From Acinetobacter beijerinckii CIP 110307 (lineage in GTDB: Bacteria; Pseudomonadota; Gammaproteobacteria; Pseudomonadales; Moraxellaceae): a DNA stretch of 64,000 bases. The notes below the pieces were generated by a model. It was not told where the DNA came from, searched no databases, and saw only the letters and a program-made list of their open reading frames with translations. The translations under genes and the position numbers were made by a program. The stretch lies in the NCBI RefSeq assembly GCF_000369005.1, contig NZ_KB849765.1, forward strand, positions 310,001 to 374,000, written 5' to 3'. Of this stretch, positions 38,030 to 47,950 are shown piece after piece. Position 1 is the stretch's first letter; each line of letters begins with the position of its first letter.

Positions 38030-38578
38030 TTAGTAATCTACGCCCCAATTGACGTAAATGCGACCAGCTTCAAGATCAACACGTTGTACCACATCTTTAT
38101 GCCAAGGAATCATTCGCTCTTCAGCATCAACACTGTCAGCAGTCGCTTTGACGACCATGACATCATTGGCACCTGTTTCAAACAATTCAAAGATTTGACC
38201 TAGATTAACTTCTTGCTCATCATCATTAAGACCTAACACAGTTAAGCCTTTCAGATCAGACCAGTAATACTCGTCTACATCTGCTTTGGGAAGTTGAGAT
38301 TTAGCAATCCAAATATTAGCGCCAACCAAGTTTTCCGCTCCAGTGCGATCATTCACATCTTTCAGCGCAACAACCAAGCCTTTGCCATGTGGCTTCCAAC
38401 GTTTTACATCTATTGTTTGCCAACCTGCCTTAGTCTCAATGTACCAAGGTAGGTAGTCAAACATATTGCTCATAGGTTCAGTATTAGAATAAACCCAGAG
38501 CCACCCATTCAATCCATAAGCTGAACGTAACTGTCCAATCTGAATCCGATCTTCGGGAACATTCTGTATTGATGTCAT
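38030..38578 (-). CDS. rimM: Ribosome maturation factor RimM
   Basis: 182 aa with an N-terminal RimM barrel (IQIGQLRSAYGLNGWLWVYS) and a C-terminal PRC domain (EYYWSDLKGLTV). It binds S19 and assists 30S head assembly. Located 16 nt after rpsP. Confidence 0.95.
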   Translation of the reverse strand: MTSIQNVPEDRIQIGQLRSAYGLNGWLWVYSNTEPMSNMFDYLPWYIETKAGWQTIDVKRWKPHGKGLVVALKDVNDRTGAENLVGANIWIAKSQLPKADVDEYYWSDLKGLTVLGLNDDEQEVNLGQIFELFETGANDVMVVKATADSVDAEERMIPWHKDVVQRVDLEAGRIYVNWGVDY

Positions 38579-38594
38579 GGGTTATCTACTACCC

Positions 38595-38852
38595 TTAAGC
38601 AGTAGCTGCAGCTTTTTTAGCTTGAGCAGCTAAAGAAGCAACACGTTCAGAAGGTTGAGCACCTTGAGCAACCCAGTGAGCAAAACGTTCAGCATCTAAG
38701 CGAACTTTTTCAGCTTTACCTTGTGCAGTTGGGTTAAAGAAACCAATACGCTCGATGAAACGACCATCACGTGCATTACGGCTATCAGTAACGATGATTT
38801 GATAGAATGGACGTTTTTTTGCACCACCGCGCGCTAAACGAATAACAACCAT
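38595..38852 (-). CDS. rpsP: 30S ribosomal protein S16
   Basis: 85 aa from the ATG at 38852 ([18 protein letters not shown]), the usual start and length. First gene of the rpsP-rimM-trmD-rplS operon; its promoter should lie between here and the pilE stop at 39014. A DnaA-box match (38976-38984) is also in that gap. Confidence 0.97.
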   Translation of the reverse strand: MVVIRLARGGAKKRPFYQIIVTDSRNARDGRFIERIGFFNPTAQGKAEKVRLDAERFAHWVAQGAQPSERVASLAAQAKKAAATA

Positions 38853-39013
38853 GAGAACAACCTTATAGTTTTTACGGATTATCCCTGCACCGACCATCGG
38901 CAGCATTTCAAACCCCTTTAATAGAGGGCGACATTCTACGTTATTTTTAGCTTGAAAGAAAGATTAAATTTAGATTTATCCACAGCTTTGAATTTGCTTT
39001 TGAAATATTACTT

Positions 39014-39766
39014 TTACCAATCCTCTGAATGAGAACCGCAACTTGAATTAGTAATACTTGCCGCTGTTTTGGTCTTACATTTTTTACCTGTGCTAGTGAA
39101 CAATAGAGAATCATTTCTAGGATTTTGACTAACTGCTTTGAGTGACCATGTTTGAGAAGCGACATTTAATGATAAGGTGAATTTTTGGCTTCCATTGGTT
39201 GCATTTAAAGGTAAAAGCAGCATGGTATCGGTCGCATTTAGAACAGCATAATATGCGCCTTGGTTTGTTGCTGTTCCTTTTAAAACAAAACCATCATAAC
39301 TAAAATTACGTGATCGATGCTTCTCTAACAAAGCACCAATTTTCAACATCTCTTGCTGGGCAGTTGATAAATCTGCTCGACGAATATAAGCATCATAACT
39401 GGGGATTGCAATCGCAGCGAGAATCGCCACAATCATGACCACAACCATCAGTTCAATTAAGGTAAATCCTGAGACACGATTAAATCGAGCAACGCACGAT
39501 CGTGTCGCAAGACGAGAAGTTATGCTTCGAGTGCGAAGATTAAAAATATAAGACGGAGAGCTATGCTCGTAGTGGCAGGAATGAAATCCTTGCGAAGCAA
39601 TTCTTCTCACACTCAATCTTGCCCCAAGACGAGAAACTATGCTTCGAGTAGCAGGATAAAGTCGGGTAGCACTCGACTCTACCATCTTAGCGTGATGGGA
39701 TAAGTTATCTCCCATCACATATTCATATTTCAGTTGCTGAATTTTATTTTTATTCATTATTTTCAT
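39014..39766 (-). CDS. pilE: PilE-type minor pilin with extended leader (left operon)
   Basis: 250 aa. Prepilin cleavage site is Gly100/Phe101 (SG|FTLIEL), with Glu at +5, followed by the hydrophobic helix and a PilE-like headpiece with Cys pair (GKKCKTKT and SSCGSH). The leader is about 100 residues, against the usual 5-30. It is Arg/Ser-rich, with [11 protein letters not shown] and [11 protein letters not shown] encoded by palindromic DNA repeats at 39512-39649. The start overlaps the pilY1 end by 17 nt. In-frame start codons downstream are few; the last is a GTG in the LSVRR segment, still leaving more than 45 leader residues. Processing by PilD is uncertain. Confidence 0.8.
   Translation of the reverse strand: MKIMNKNKIQQLKYEYVMGDNLSHHAKMVESSATRLYPATRSIVSRLGARLSVRRIASQGFHSCHYEHSSPSYIFNLRTRSITSRLATRSCVARFNRVSGFTLIELMVVVMIVAILAAIAIPSYDAYIRRADLSTAQQEMLKIGALLEKHRSRNFSYDGFVLKGTATNQGAYYAVLNATDTMLLLPLNATNGSQKFTLSLNVASQTWSLKAVSQNPRNDSLLFTSTGKKCKTKTAASITNSSCGSHSEDW
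39512..39649. repeat. Cluster of three palindromic repeat copies inside pilE leader
   Basis: Copies A (39512-39532), C (39553-39573) and B (39629-39649) share the core ACGAGAAgcTATGCTTCGAGT, which folds as a GAAGC/GCTTC-type stem. A and B agree at 19 of 21 positions; C is more diverged. Further hairpins lie just right: GGTAG/CTACC (39665-39683) and GTGATGGGA/TCCCATCAC (39691-39717). A fourth core copy is in the trmD-rplS spacer (37158). REP/MITE-like, without a transposase. Confidence 0.6.
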
Positions 39767-42700
39767 ACCATGTTAATGGCACGAGTTGACGGCGCATTTT
39801 ATTTATAGGTAACTCACCCACGTCATTAGTCGCCCAGTTACGAATTAAGCCACGTGACTGTAGTTTTGAATTTGGGTCAGTTATACCCGCTCCAATATTA
39901 ATCGGGACGATACCTTTTCCAGCAACAAAACTATTTACTTGTCCTGACTGTAACTGTTGCTCACATATCCCAAAGGGTAAGCAATAACGGTGTATTTTGG
40001 TTTCACCTCTAACTTGGACTGGGCAGGTTGGCTGCTGACCTGGATTATAAACACTGACATAAAGATTTTTATTTACAACTGCCATCTCATCTAAAATTTT
40101 CTTACCTTGTGCTGCATCAGGATCTTTACCCACACTTGCATTCGGATTAAATGAAATGACCCAACCATTTGGCATGAGTGACTTCACTTGATCAATAGTC
40201 TTATTTCTAACTTCATCAGCAGTGAATATGCCACGTAACGCATTACTAGAACTGAGATCAATATCTTTAGTGAGCGGTGTAAATGTTGAGCTATATAGAT
40301 CTGTACGGGTCACGTCACGATCAAATAAGTTATATATTTCCCCTGAACGTTCATCGCTCACAGGTAGACTTCGGTTACCTGAAGCAATACTCAAAACAGC
40401 TAAAGGCTCTTCGTAACCATAAATACTAAAACTTGGTGCATCATAGAATCTTGGACTACTTCCATCTGCCTTGTGTAAATTAAGTAATCGTGTTGTATAC
40501 TGAGCAAAACTTCCTGAACTAGCATTCATGTCTGGATTCAAATCAATACGCCAGACCTGCCCACCTAAATCACCGAAATAAAGATGATCCATCAAACCAT
40601 CACCATTCCGATCAAGTACATTAATTCTACTCACCACACTGTATTGCATCGTTGCAACTTTTAAAGCATGTTCTTTATTGCCATCGTTTTTTGTTGTTGC
40701 ATTCGCACTTGTCCACCAAAGTAAGTCACCATTATCTGCATCAAACATATAGATGCCTGCACCTTTGGATAAACTTGGATTATAGTCTTTGCTCTCATAT
40801 CCAAGATCATATCCACCACCTACGAACATGACGTGTTTCCGTTGACCTTTCCAATTTACGTATGCAATTGTTGGCTTAGACCAACTTTGCCCCATGAAAC
40901 TTAATGGACTATTTGCAACAGCTTGATCAGGATTAATGTGGAATTTTAATTTTGGTGAGTCTAAATCAGCAAGATCTAAGGCATAGTAACCACGGCCTCC
41001 CATTCGCAAGCCACCATAAAGTACTTGCTTGCCCTTAATCCTGTTATTTGAAGAACCTATTTGCCCTACAGTTGCAACGATTTTCCCATCGTTCATCCCA
41101 TAAACGTATTCTGTATATGCAGTCCAAGCGCCATCGACACCATAGGGCATATTACGATAACTTCCTTGACGTTGATTGGTGAATGCTTTTCTTTGTTCCG
41201 CATTTTCAAGCATTTCATTGGGTACAAAAGCGAATTTTTCCTTACCATCATCAGCATCTACGACATGCAATAAGCCTTGAGTAGAACCAAAAATAATATA
41301 GTCATCTCGATCTATAACACCATTATTATTAAATTTTGCGTATTGGGTAATTTTCACAGGTGTTGAGTGCAATGGCATTCCTAACTGCCATAATGGCTCG
41401 CTTCCCTTAAGATCCTTTGCTTCAATATTTTCGGGTTCAACTTTGTAACCTATTAGGTTAATCAAATACCCTCCCAAATTATCTTTTAATGTGCTATTTG
41501 ATTGACATCTTAGACTATTAACATCGGCTAAATAATCAAACCTAATTTCTTTTAAAGCATCATTTTCTACAAATCTATAAATATTATTTTCTTTTTTACA
41601 ATCTCGATTAATCCATAATTTTCGAGTTGAATCTTTATCTTTTTCTCTTAATTTTTTTAATTGATCAGCGACTCCTCCCTGCAAAACTTCAGAACCGTCT
41701 TCCTTTTCCTCCTTATTACTGTTCCACTGATCTTTAAAATCTATACTGCCTTTAAGTCTAATAACTTGCTCACCATTCGACTTTCCTTCTGTTAAAACAG
41801 AATATTTTTTTAAATTGCCAAACCAATTCTGCTGATTGGATGGCAAGAACATGCTGTTATACACATTATTGTCTAATTCATATGGCGTTAATGGATCAGA
41901 AGGTATAGTAGCAACACCTAAAAATGAATTTGTTTTTTCTTCAAGAAGCTGTTGACTAAAATCTAAGATACTTTGGGAAATACTTCCATGGCTTGCTTCC
42001 GTATACCAACCACCTTTTCCTTCATTACCCCAATTTACTAAATTTTCTATGTCAGATTCATTTACCGGTGATGTAGGTAAAAGGATATCCACTAGATTTA
42101 AAAGTGGTTTTAAATCGACAACTATACTAACCACACTTAGTGCCGTTTTTAACAATCCTTTAACGGTATTAAGCAATGTATTAACGATGCTGCCGTCAAT
42201 ACCCACACCAACAACTTTATCATCCTCTAATCGTACATAATTAAACTCTTTACCTACTCCAGCTACAGCTGTTTTTATTTCTACGTTTGTTTTATAGCTA
42301 GAGTTTTTATCTAATAACGCTTTCGAATAATTTGCAATACAGGACCATGTCGCAGTACTTGTTCCTTTCATTGACCAAGATGCTGGTGAATTATTGCAAA
42401 AGTCTGAAATATTGTTTGTAGAATTTTTACCAAGTGATTTTTGCATTACTCGCTGTACTCCAAGAATATCACTTGAACCGAGCTTTGGAATATTTCCAGT
42501 CAAGACAAAAATACCTTGCCCAAGACATTGAGTTTTATCACCACTATTGATTTGTCTACGAATATTTTCAGGATTAACATAGTTATCACCATAAATAGAC
42601 ACACTATTTCCCCGATAATTAAATCCAGAATATATCGAATCACCAAAATTGTAATAACGAACAATCTTATTTAGACCCAACAACCCTGTACTAATCTCCT

Positions 42701-43883
42701 CATATCTAGAGTAACTAGGCAAGTTATAACGTTTATTTTGAGGCGTACATAAGAATCCATTGCATGGCTCTTTTTCATATTGCGAGCAATTATTATCCGC
42801 ACTTCGAATTAAACATTTATATGCATAGTTTGTATTTATCGGAGACTCAAATTCTGAAAGTTTTTCGCCAGTTCCCTTTGTATTGTATCCTAGTAGATAA
42901 GCACCTGTTTCTGCATAAGCAGTTGCAGTCGGCGTTTCTACATTACTTAATAATGACAAGACGGCTGCTGGCAATCCAGCGATAAGATCTAAAACATTCG
43001 TTAATAATCCTACAATATTTAACCCGTCTAAAAGACTATTCAAAACTCCGATTACACTATCTAAAATATTTCCCAAAGGATCATCACTTGGGAATAAATC
43101 ATTGATTGCGGTCTGTAATGCTTCTTTTTGACCAGAATCACTTAATGCTTTTGCTGGTACAATGATCATTCCTGCTTGATCATTAATCCCTGAACTATTT
43201 TTAGCTGGAAAAACAGATAATCCTATTACAACATTTTCAGACAATGCTTCAATATTTTTACTGGAATTGCCATTAATTACATCTTGAACTGCTATTTTGA
43301 TACGAGATAAACGACTGTAACAACGATAGCCCTCACCTAAACTAATATTTACTTTTAATCGCCCGCTATCAGGTTTAGGTTCACTAGATGGTAAATCTGA
43401 AAATGATGAACAACTCGCCCTCATATAATCCAATGAACTTTTCAAACCTAATAAGCTGTTCTTTCCAGAGCCAGTAACGGAATCGACTGTACCAAGTAAA
43501 TCTAAAACCGATTTAGGAAAAATCACATCACAATATACTTCGCCACCTGCCTGTGGAGTTAAGCGAACATCCACAGCAGGTAAAGCACCAACCACTCCAA
43601 AAATTTTACTACTAATGCAAAGTGGATAATCTCTTAGTAAATCCAAAGCGGGTGAACCCATGGTTTGAGATGTATCAACCATCAACATAATCGTTTTTTT
43701 ACCAGCATCATTTCCTTGTCGATAAATCTCAATGTCACTTGCATGTATAACAGAGGAGGCTATAGAGCATCCTGAAAAAATGAGACCTGAAAAAAATTTC
43801 AATCTTGCGTATTTTTTAGCCACTGAAAAACCAAAATTTTTAATTATTAATTCTTGTTTCAATTTAATTTTTTTGTTATTCAT
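39750..43883 (-). CDS. pilY1: PilY1-like type IV pilus tip protein (left operon)
   Basis: 1377 aa with a signal sequence ending near VIHAS. A VWA-type domain begins at about residue 63 with a MIDAS-like DTSQT (70-74). Two very hydrophobic Leu/Val-rich stretches lie at about 268-314 ([20 protein letters not shown]) and 556-604 ([20 protein letters not shown]); I see no counterpart in the right-hand PilY1. The C-terminal beta-propeller has [18 protein letters not shown] and the calcium loop [20 protein letters not shown] around 1090. PilY1 sits at the pilus tip and controls assembly, adhesion and retraction. It is the fifth gene of the left minor-pilin operon. Confidence 0.92.
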   Translation of the reverse strand: MNNKKIKLKQELIIKNFGFSVAKKYARLKFFSGLIFSGCSIASSVIHASDIEIYRQGNDAGKKTIMLMVDTSQTMGSPALDLLRDYPLCISSKIFGVVGALPAVDVRLTPQAGGEVYCDVIFPKSVLDLLGTVDSVTGSGKNSLLGLKSSLDYMRASCSSFSDLPSSEPKPDSGRLKVNISLGEGYRCYSRLSRIKIAVQDVINGNSSKNIEALSENVVIGLSVFPAKNSSGINDQAGMIIVPAKALSDSGQKEALQTAINDLFPSDDPLGNILDSVIGVLNSLLDGLNIVGLLTNVLDLIAGLPAAVLSLLSNVETPTATAYAETGAYLLGYNTKGTGEKLSEFESPINTNYAYKCLIRSADNNCSQYEKEPCNGFLCTPQNKRYNLPSYSRYEEISTGLLGLNKIVRYYNFGDSIYSGFNYRGNSVSIYGDNYVNPENIRRQINSGDKTQCLGQGIFVLTGNIPKLGSSDILGVQRVMQKSLGKNSTNNISDFCNNSPASWSMKGTSTATWSCIANYSKALLDKNSSYKTNVEIKTAVAGVGKEFNYVRLEDDKVVGVGIDGSIVNTLLNTVKGLLKTALSVVSIVVDLKPLLNLVDILLPTSPVNESDIENLVNWGNEGKGGWYTEASHGSISQSILDFSQQLLEEKTNSFLGVATIPSDPLTPYELDNNVYNSMFLPSNQQNWFGNLKKYSVLTEGKSNGEQVIRLKGSIDFKDQWNSNKEEKEDGSEVLQGGVADQLKKLREKDKDSTRKLWINRDCKKENNIYRFVENDALKEIRFDYLADVNSLRCQSNSTLKDNLGGYLINLIGYKVEPENIEAKDLKGSEPLWQLGMPLHSTPVKITQYAKFNNNGVIDRDDYIIFGSTQGLLHVVDADDGKEKFAFVPNEMLENAEQRKAFTNQRQGSYRNMPYGVDGAWTAYTEYVYGMNDGKIVATVGQIGSSNNRIKGKQVLYGGLRMGGRGYYALDLADLDSPKLKFHINPDQAVANSPLSFMGQSWSKPTIAYVNWKGQRKHVMFVGGGYDLGYESKDYNPSLSKGAGIYMFDADNGDLLWWTSANATTKNDGNKEHALKVATMQYSVVSRINVLDRNGDGLMDHLYFGDLGGQVWRIDLNPDMNASSGSFAQYTTRLLNLHKADGSSPRFYDAPSFSIYGYEEPLAVLSIASGNRSLPVSDERSGEIYNLFDRDVTRTDLYSSTFTPLTKDIDLSSSNALRGIFTADEVRNKTIDQVKSLMPNGWVISFNPNASVGKDPDAAQGKKILDEMAVVNKNLYVSVYNPGQQPTCPVQVRGETKIHRYCLPFGICEQQLQSGQVNSFVAGKGIVPINIGAGITDPNSKLQSRGLIRNWATNDVGELPINKMRRQLVPLTWYENNE

Positions 43884-43897
43884 TTGATTGATCTCCC

Positions 43898-44638
43898 TTA
43901 TGAACCTGATGGTTCAAAGTCAGATAAGAAGCGATATTCTGCTACCTGTGTACTGAATAAAATATTTTTATCTTTGAGGCATTGAGTCAGAGAAATTTGC
44001 CCTTTCTCTAAAGCGTTTGCAGGTGGATCTATACTTTTATTTAAACACCCGATCTTGATATCAAATAAATCATTATTAGGATTTGAAAGTAATCCTTTCA
44101 TAACTGATGTTACGTACACTTTTAAAAGTATGTTGTTTTCAGTTTTTGCAGTAATTACATCTGTCCCTCTAGCGAATTCTGAGAAAGGCGTTGCTTGAGA
44201 GACAGCTCGTTTAACATGGACTTGCGTAATGACCTGAGAACGTCCAGCAGAAATATCATTTGCATGGCATGCGCCACCATTCGTTGCCATAAGTTGAATT
44301 TGCATTGTACTATCTTGCCAGTACAGCCAACTCGCATTGGACAAATCAAATGGAGAGTTATCTTTAAAACAAAAGATAAGTTCTTTATTCCAGTTATCAT
44401 TATTTTTAAAGAATCCAACTATTCCATTTGCTGCTGCAATTCTCTGAGTTGTTTCAGGTCTTTGAAAAGCTATCAATGCAGCATCCGAGTTCTTTAAAAG
44501 CAATGCTTGCATCTGATTATTACTCACTAACTTTAGTGAACTCATACTTTCACGAATAGCTAGTGTTCCAACAATTGTGACAAGTAATAATATAATTAAA
44601 ACCACGATAATAGTTGAACCACGTTCATATCGGATCAT
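43898..44638 (-). CDS. pilX: PilX-like minor pilin (left operon)
   Basis: 246 aa from the ATG at 44638 (MIRYERGSTIIVVLI), preceded by GGAGGG; an ATG at 44659 would overlap pilW. The N-terminus is a prepilin signal (RG|STIIVVLIILLLVT) in which the usual +5 Glu is replaced, as in PilX/GspK-type proteins. Part of the tip-priming complex with FimU, PilV, PilW and PilY1. 14 nt separate it from pilY1. Confidence 0.85.
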   Translation of the reverse strand: MIRYERGSTIIVVLIILLLVTIVGTLAIRESMSSLKLVSNNQMQALLLKNSDAALIAFQRPETTQRIAAANGIVGFFKNNDNWNKELIFCFKDNSPFDLSNASWLYWQDSTMQIQLMATNGGACHANDISAGRSQVITQVHVKRAVSQATPFSEFARGTDVITAKTENNILLKVYVTSVMKGLLSNPNNDLFDIKIGCLNKSIDPPANALEKGQISLTQCLKDKNILFSTQVAEYRFLSDFEPSGS

Positions 44639-44640
44639 CT

Positions 44641-45654
44641 TCACAACCCTCCAGTACATGTTGTGGTCTTACTACTATCACACCCCTCAGCGACCCAACC
44701 CATAGCATTTCTGAGTGAAACTGTCTGCTCAACAACTTGACGTAATCGCGCATCCTGATATGCAGCATTCAATTTCAATTTCATACCTAACATTTGAAAC
44801 TCATCTTTATTCTTATTTCTTATAGACATGTGGTTACCAGCATTATCTTGCGACTGAACTAAGACACCCAATTGAATTGAATTAATATGAGGGCGAGTAA
44901 TTTGAACTATTCCATTTATATTTTTCTTTTTTGCCGTTAAATTCATATAGTTTTCAACATCAACATATGCGAGGCTACTATCATTCTTATTTAGATCACC
45001 ATCAATATAGCCAAGCTTTACCTTGAAAAAATCAACATTAGGTAAAATGATTTGGCTTTTTTTCCAATTTAACTTTAGTGCTGCATCAGTTTCTTTAAGA
45101 GCATTGAGTTGTTGTTGAGTATATTGTGCTGCCTGACATCTTAAAGACTGCCTTAAATCAGTTAAACTCGGACCAACATAATAACGTTGTATAACAAACG
45201 TATCTTTTGTTAAATGGATACCAGAGCAGTCAAAACTATTGTGAGGTGCTCTATAACGGATTATTAACTGATCATTACTATGTGCAGCAACATGTGCTGT
45301 GCCAAAAGTGGATAGTTTGTTATCTTTAAAACAATCATTACAATTTAAATTTATTTTTTTGCCCACGTTTAGATCAGTGAGTAAAATTCCAGCATAAGAA
45401 ATTTGATCATTGACTGCAGGCAGTGGAGAGCTGAGATTAGCCTTACGAATATCGTCAATTATAAAATTCAAACCAAAGCTTGCATTATTCTGAATATTTG
45501 CCATTGCTTTTTGTAATTTATAACTTGTAATTCCTGTAATAAAGAGTTGAATTCCAGCCGCTACGATTATCAGTCCAAGAACTATCGAAATCATAAGTTC
45601 TACTAATGTATAACCCTGTTGATTTTGTTTTAATTTTTGAAAGCTTTTTTTCAT
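44641..45654 (-). CDS. pilW: PilW-like minor pilin (left operon)
   Basis: 337 aa from the ATG at 45654, chosen for GGAGGCG 7 nt upstream within the pilV 3' end. Prepilin motif QG|YTLVELMISIVLGLII with Glu at +5, then a large beta-rich headpiece with Cys pair NLNCNDCFKD. Starts 1 nt after the pilV stop codon. Confidence 0.88.
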   Translation of the reverse strand: MKKSFQKLKQNQQGYTLVELMISIVLGLIIVAAGIQLFITGITSYKLQKAMANIQNNASFGLNFIIDDIRKANLSSPLPAVNDQISYAGILLTDLNVGKKINLNCNDCFKDNKLSTFGTAHVAAHSNDQLIIRYRAPHNSFDCSGIHLTKDTFVIQRYYVGPSLTDLRQSLRCQAAQYTQQQLNALKETDAALKLNWKKSQIILPNVDFFKVKLGYIDGDLNKNDSSLAYVDVENYMNLTAKKKNINGIVQITRPHINSIQLGVLVQSQDNAGNHMSIRNKNKDEFQMLGMKLKLNAAYQDARLRQVVEQTVSLRNAMGWVAEGCDSSKTTTCTGGL

Positions 45655-45655
45655 T

Positions 45656-46144
45656 TTAATACGCCTCCAAAAATAAACAGTGTGAACCTTGAACGTATAC
45701 TCCATCTTTAATGCAGTTTTCTAAGCCTCTCTCACCACTTAATGAGGTTTCCTCCCACGCTACATAAATACATTGCCGAGTATTTCCAACAGGACATTTA
45801 TCAATAGATAAATTCATTCCATGACGTTGCGCATGAAGAGCTACATTTTGTAAATCTTGATTAGCAGTATTTTTAGGATTTGCTGGCGAATTATCTTTGG
45901 ATATCGTAGATAAAGTTACACTCCCAACGGCATAATGACCATCTATTAAAGCTTGTGGGTTAGCCCTCATTCTTTCTGCTAAATCTTGAGCAATAGTGAG
46001 TGCCAAAACTTGATTATTTGCTTCTAAGCTCGCATCAACCGCTCTTAATTGCAATATTGAGAAACCCAACACGCCAATTGCCAATAGAAACAATCCAACT
46101 AAAACCTCTACTAGCCCAGTCCCTCTATGATTTGAAATATTCAT
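45656..46144 (-). CDS. pilV: PilV-like minor pilin (left operon)
   Basis: 162 aa. Prepilin signal RG|TGLVEVLVGLFLLAIGVLG with Glu at +5, then LQLRAVDASLEANNQ and LAERMRANPQAL, which are conserved in PilV. C-terminal CLFLEAY corresponds to CLMMEAY of the right-hand paralogue. Overlaps fimU by 4 nt (ATGA). Confidence 0.88.
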   Translation of the reverse strand: MNISNHRGTGLVEVLVGLFLLAIGVLGFSILQLRAVDASLEANNQVLALTIAQDLAERMRANPQALIDGHYAVGSVTLSTISKDNSPANPKNTANQDLQNVALHAQRHGMNLSIDKCPVGNTRQCIYVAWEETSLSGERGLENCIKDGVYVQGSHCLFLEAY

Positions 46145-46599
46145 AAACAGGCTCCTTCATTTATCACTGTATCCCCTGTAATACCAACGTTGATACAATA
46201 AGAAAGAGCTTGTCTAGATAGAATAAAATTTACAGAAGTAGCGATACTGCCGTTACTACGAAACTGAATACTCTTTGCGGAAAGAGTTTCTGCAGTTACT
46301 TCATGATCCAAATTAACTTTAAATATTCGATCTTGATCCGTTTCATTTATTGATACAGCCGTTGAACAATCACGTATTGAAAGAACATCTAAACATACAC
46401 CTGTAGTTTTACGTATTAGTACAGCTCTACTTCTTGCTTGAGAAATTTGTATAACTAGTTCGTTTACTGAGGACTCTAACTTTTTACGGTTATACATAAC
46501 AGAAAATGAAGGCATTGTAATAACAGCTATAATTGCTATAACTAGAATAGTTACCATCAACTCAATCAGAGTAAATCCATCAATATTGATATGCTGCAT
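46141..46599 (-). CDS. fimU: FimU/FimT-like minor pilin (left operon)
   Basis: 152 aa from the ATG at 46599, with GGAGG 5 nt upstream; upstream in-frame codons would give an implausible leader. Prepilin motif [18 protein letters not shown], then the GspH-like headpiece (LVIQISQARSRAVLI). First gene of the left operon; its promoter lies in the 317-nt AT-rich spacer to its right. Confidence 0.88.
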   Translation of the reverse strand: MQHINIDGFTLIELMVTILVIAIIAVITMPSFSVMYNRKKLESSVNELVIQISQARSRAVLIRKTTGVCLDVLSIRDCSTAVSINETDQDRIFKVNLDHEVTAETLSAKSIQFRSNGSIATSVNFILSRQALSYCINVGITGDTVINEGACL

Positions 46600-46916
46600 A
46601 TAGACCTCCATATGCACATTAATTATTGTTATATTTATTTTCTTTTTACTAGTTCTCACTTTCTTATTAAAATAAGAAAAAATCCATACCATATAGATAA
46701 ATGGTCTTTTTTTTCAGACAATGTGCTTATTATTTATTTTACTTAAATAGATATTTAAAAATTATTTAATATTTTATTTATTTCACACTAAAAATTAAAT
46801 ACACCAACACTAAATAAAGTTTAAATTAATTATTTTAATAACAGATTTTAGTTAACATGAAGTTCAAATTTTAAAATCCGAACTTCATATCATATAAATA
46901 ATTACTATAATTTAAA
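46600..46916. other. AT-rich spacer between the two minor-pilin operons
   Basis: 317 nt, extremely AT-rich, no ORF. Near its right end an inverted repeat ATGAAGTTC/GAACTTCAT (46858-46888) could terminate the right operon. The rest should contain the promoter of the left operon. Confidence 0.5.
46858..46888 (-). terminator. Putative terminator of the right minor-pilin operon
   Basis: ATGAAGTTC / GAACTTCAT is a 9-bp stem whose loop contains a further AAATTTTAAAAT self-pairing segment. It lies 29 nt past the last pilin gene. No U-tract. Confidence 0.45.
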
Positions 46917-47378
46917 TTAATAGCCATCCCAATTCGAAGCTGTTGATAGAGAGCATGCTGTAGCACCCTTAGCCCAGAACTTCTGACCCTGATCATTTAA
47001 ACAGATCACTCCATTAGACGCTTGTGTTGTACCAGTTTTTGGTGTTGCTATGAGCAACCAAGTTCTGACTTTTGCACTAGCATTTGTAAGCAAAACGCCA
47101 TCCACATCAGTTAAAGTAATATCGTACAAAGGATCTGTTCTTGGAATTGTTGCTGCACCATAAATGTTAATAACTGTTCTTCCAGCATAATTATTATTTG
47201 CCATTTTATAATTAGCCATAGTGCGAGCAATTTGCATCATTTCTGCTTGAGCATCAGTACGTTGAACTCGCACCTTGTATGACGTATAAGATGGGTAAGC
47301 AATAGCTGCCAATATTCCTACAATGCCAACAACAATCATGAGTTCAATTAAAGTAAAACCTTTATTCTTTATTACCAC
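46917..47378 (-). CDS. pilE: PilE/ComF-like minor pilin (right operon)
   Basis: 153 aa from the GTG at 47378, preceded by GGAG at 7 nt inside the previous gene's end; the start overlaps that stop (GTGGTAA). Short leader [17 protein letters not shown]. Headpiece with PLYDITL and [19 protein letters not shown] is typical of PilE. In A. baylyi two such genes (comE, comF) follow the PilY1 homologue comC and are needed for natural transformation. Confidence 0.88.
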   Translation of the reverse strand: MVIKNKGFTLIELMIVVGIVGILAAIAYPSYTSYKVRVQRTDAQAEMMQIARTMANYKMANNNYAGRTVINIYGAATIPRTDPLYDITLTDVDGVLLTNASAKVRTWLLIATPKTGTTQASNGVICLNDQGQKFWAKGATACSLSTASNWDGY

Positions 47379-47950
47379 GACTCTTCTCCAACACCGCACT
47401 CCCAGCGTTTATTCGTTGTATTAAACTTAATATTTACCTTTGTTTTATTTTTGCACTCAAGTCCTTCACTGGTCATTAACAAATCATAATTTCTGACATT
47501 ATTTGTTTTTGCAACCATAACCCAACTACGCGCCCGAATTACTGCTGGCACTGTAGCATCCGTCAAAAGTCTTGTAGAACCATCACCATCATATATTGTA
47601 ATTGTATATTTAATTGCTGAACCTACGGCACCTCTTGGTAAAGTGACATAATCCATAGGTCCAACAACATTATAAATAAAATTAGGATCAAAACCTCTAT
47701 AGGTAAAATTCTTAGCCTTATGACGTTCTAACTGCTCAGCAATTTTCTGCATTTCCTGTTGAACAGTCGATACATCAGCACGTCTCACATATTCTTGATA
47801 ACTTGGAATAGCTATAGCTGTAAAAATTGCGACTATGACTAGGACAACCATTAATTCAATTAAAGTAAACCCGGTCGAGCCACCTCTTGTTCTACTTAAA
47901 CTATAAGTAGAACAAGTGAGACAAGTGGATATTTTATTTATTTTATCCAT
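47372..47950 (-). CDS. pilE: PilE/ComE-like minor pilin with palindrome-coded leader (right operon)
   Basis: 192 aa. Prepilin cleavage at Gly27/Phe28 ([15 protein letters not shown]). The 27-residue leader ([20 protein letters not shown] and onward) is encoded across a 13-bp perfect inverted repeat, and there is no in-frame ATG/GTG/TTG after it. Clearly homologous to the left pilE ([20 protein letters not shown] versus [20 protein letters not shown]). Overlaps pilY1 by 13 nt. Confidence 0.86.
   Translation of the reverse strand: MDKINKISTCLTCSTYSLSRTRGGSTGFTLIELMVVLVIVAIFTAIAIPSYQEYVRRADVSTVQQEMQKIAEQLERHKAKNFTYRGFDPNFIYNVVGPMDYVTLPRGAVGSAIKYTITIYDGDGSTRLLTDATVPAVIRARSWVMVAKTNNVRNYDLLMTSEGLECKNKTKVNIKFNTTNKRWECGVGEESW
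47886..47916. repeat. 13-bp inverted repeat within pilE leader
   Basis: CTTGTTCTACTTA / TAAGTAGAACAAG (47886-47898 with 47904-47916), 5-nt loop. It lies between the pilY1 stop codon and the mature part of pilE, within the translated leader. Confidence 0.7.

Noticed and set aside
39512..39717. CRISPR array
   Set aside because: Repeats are degenerate, palindromic and unevenly spaced, lie within a coding frame, and no cas genes are present.
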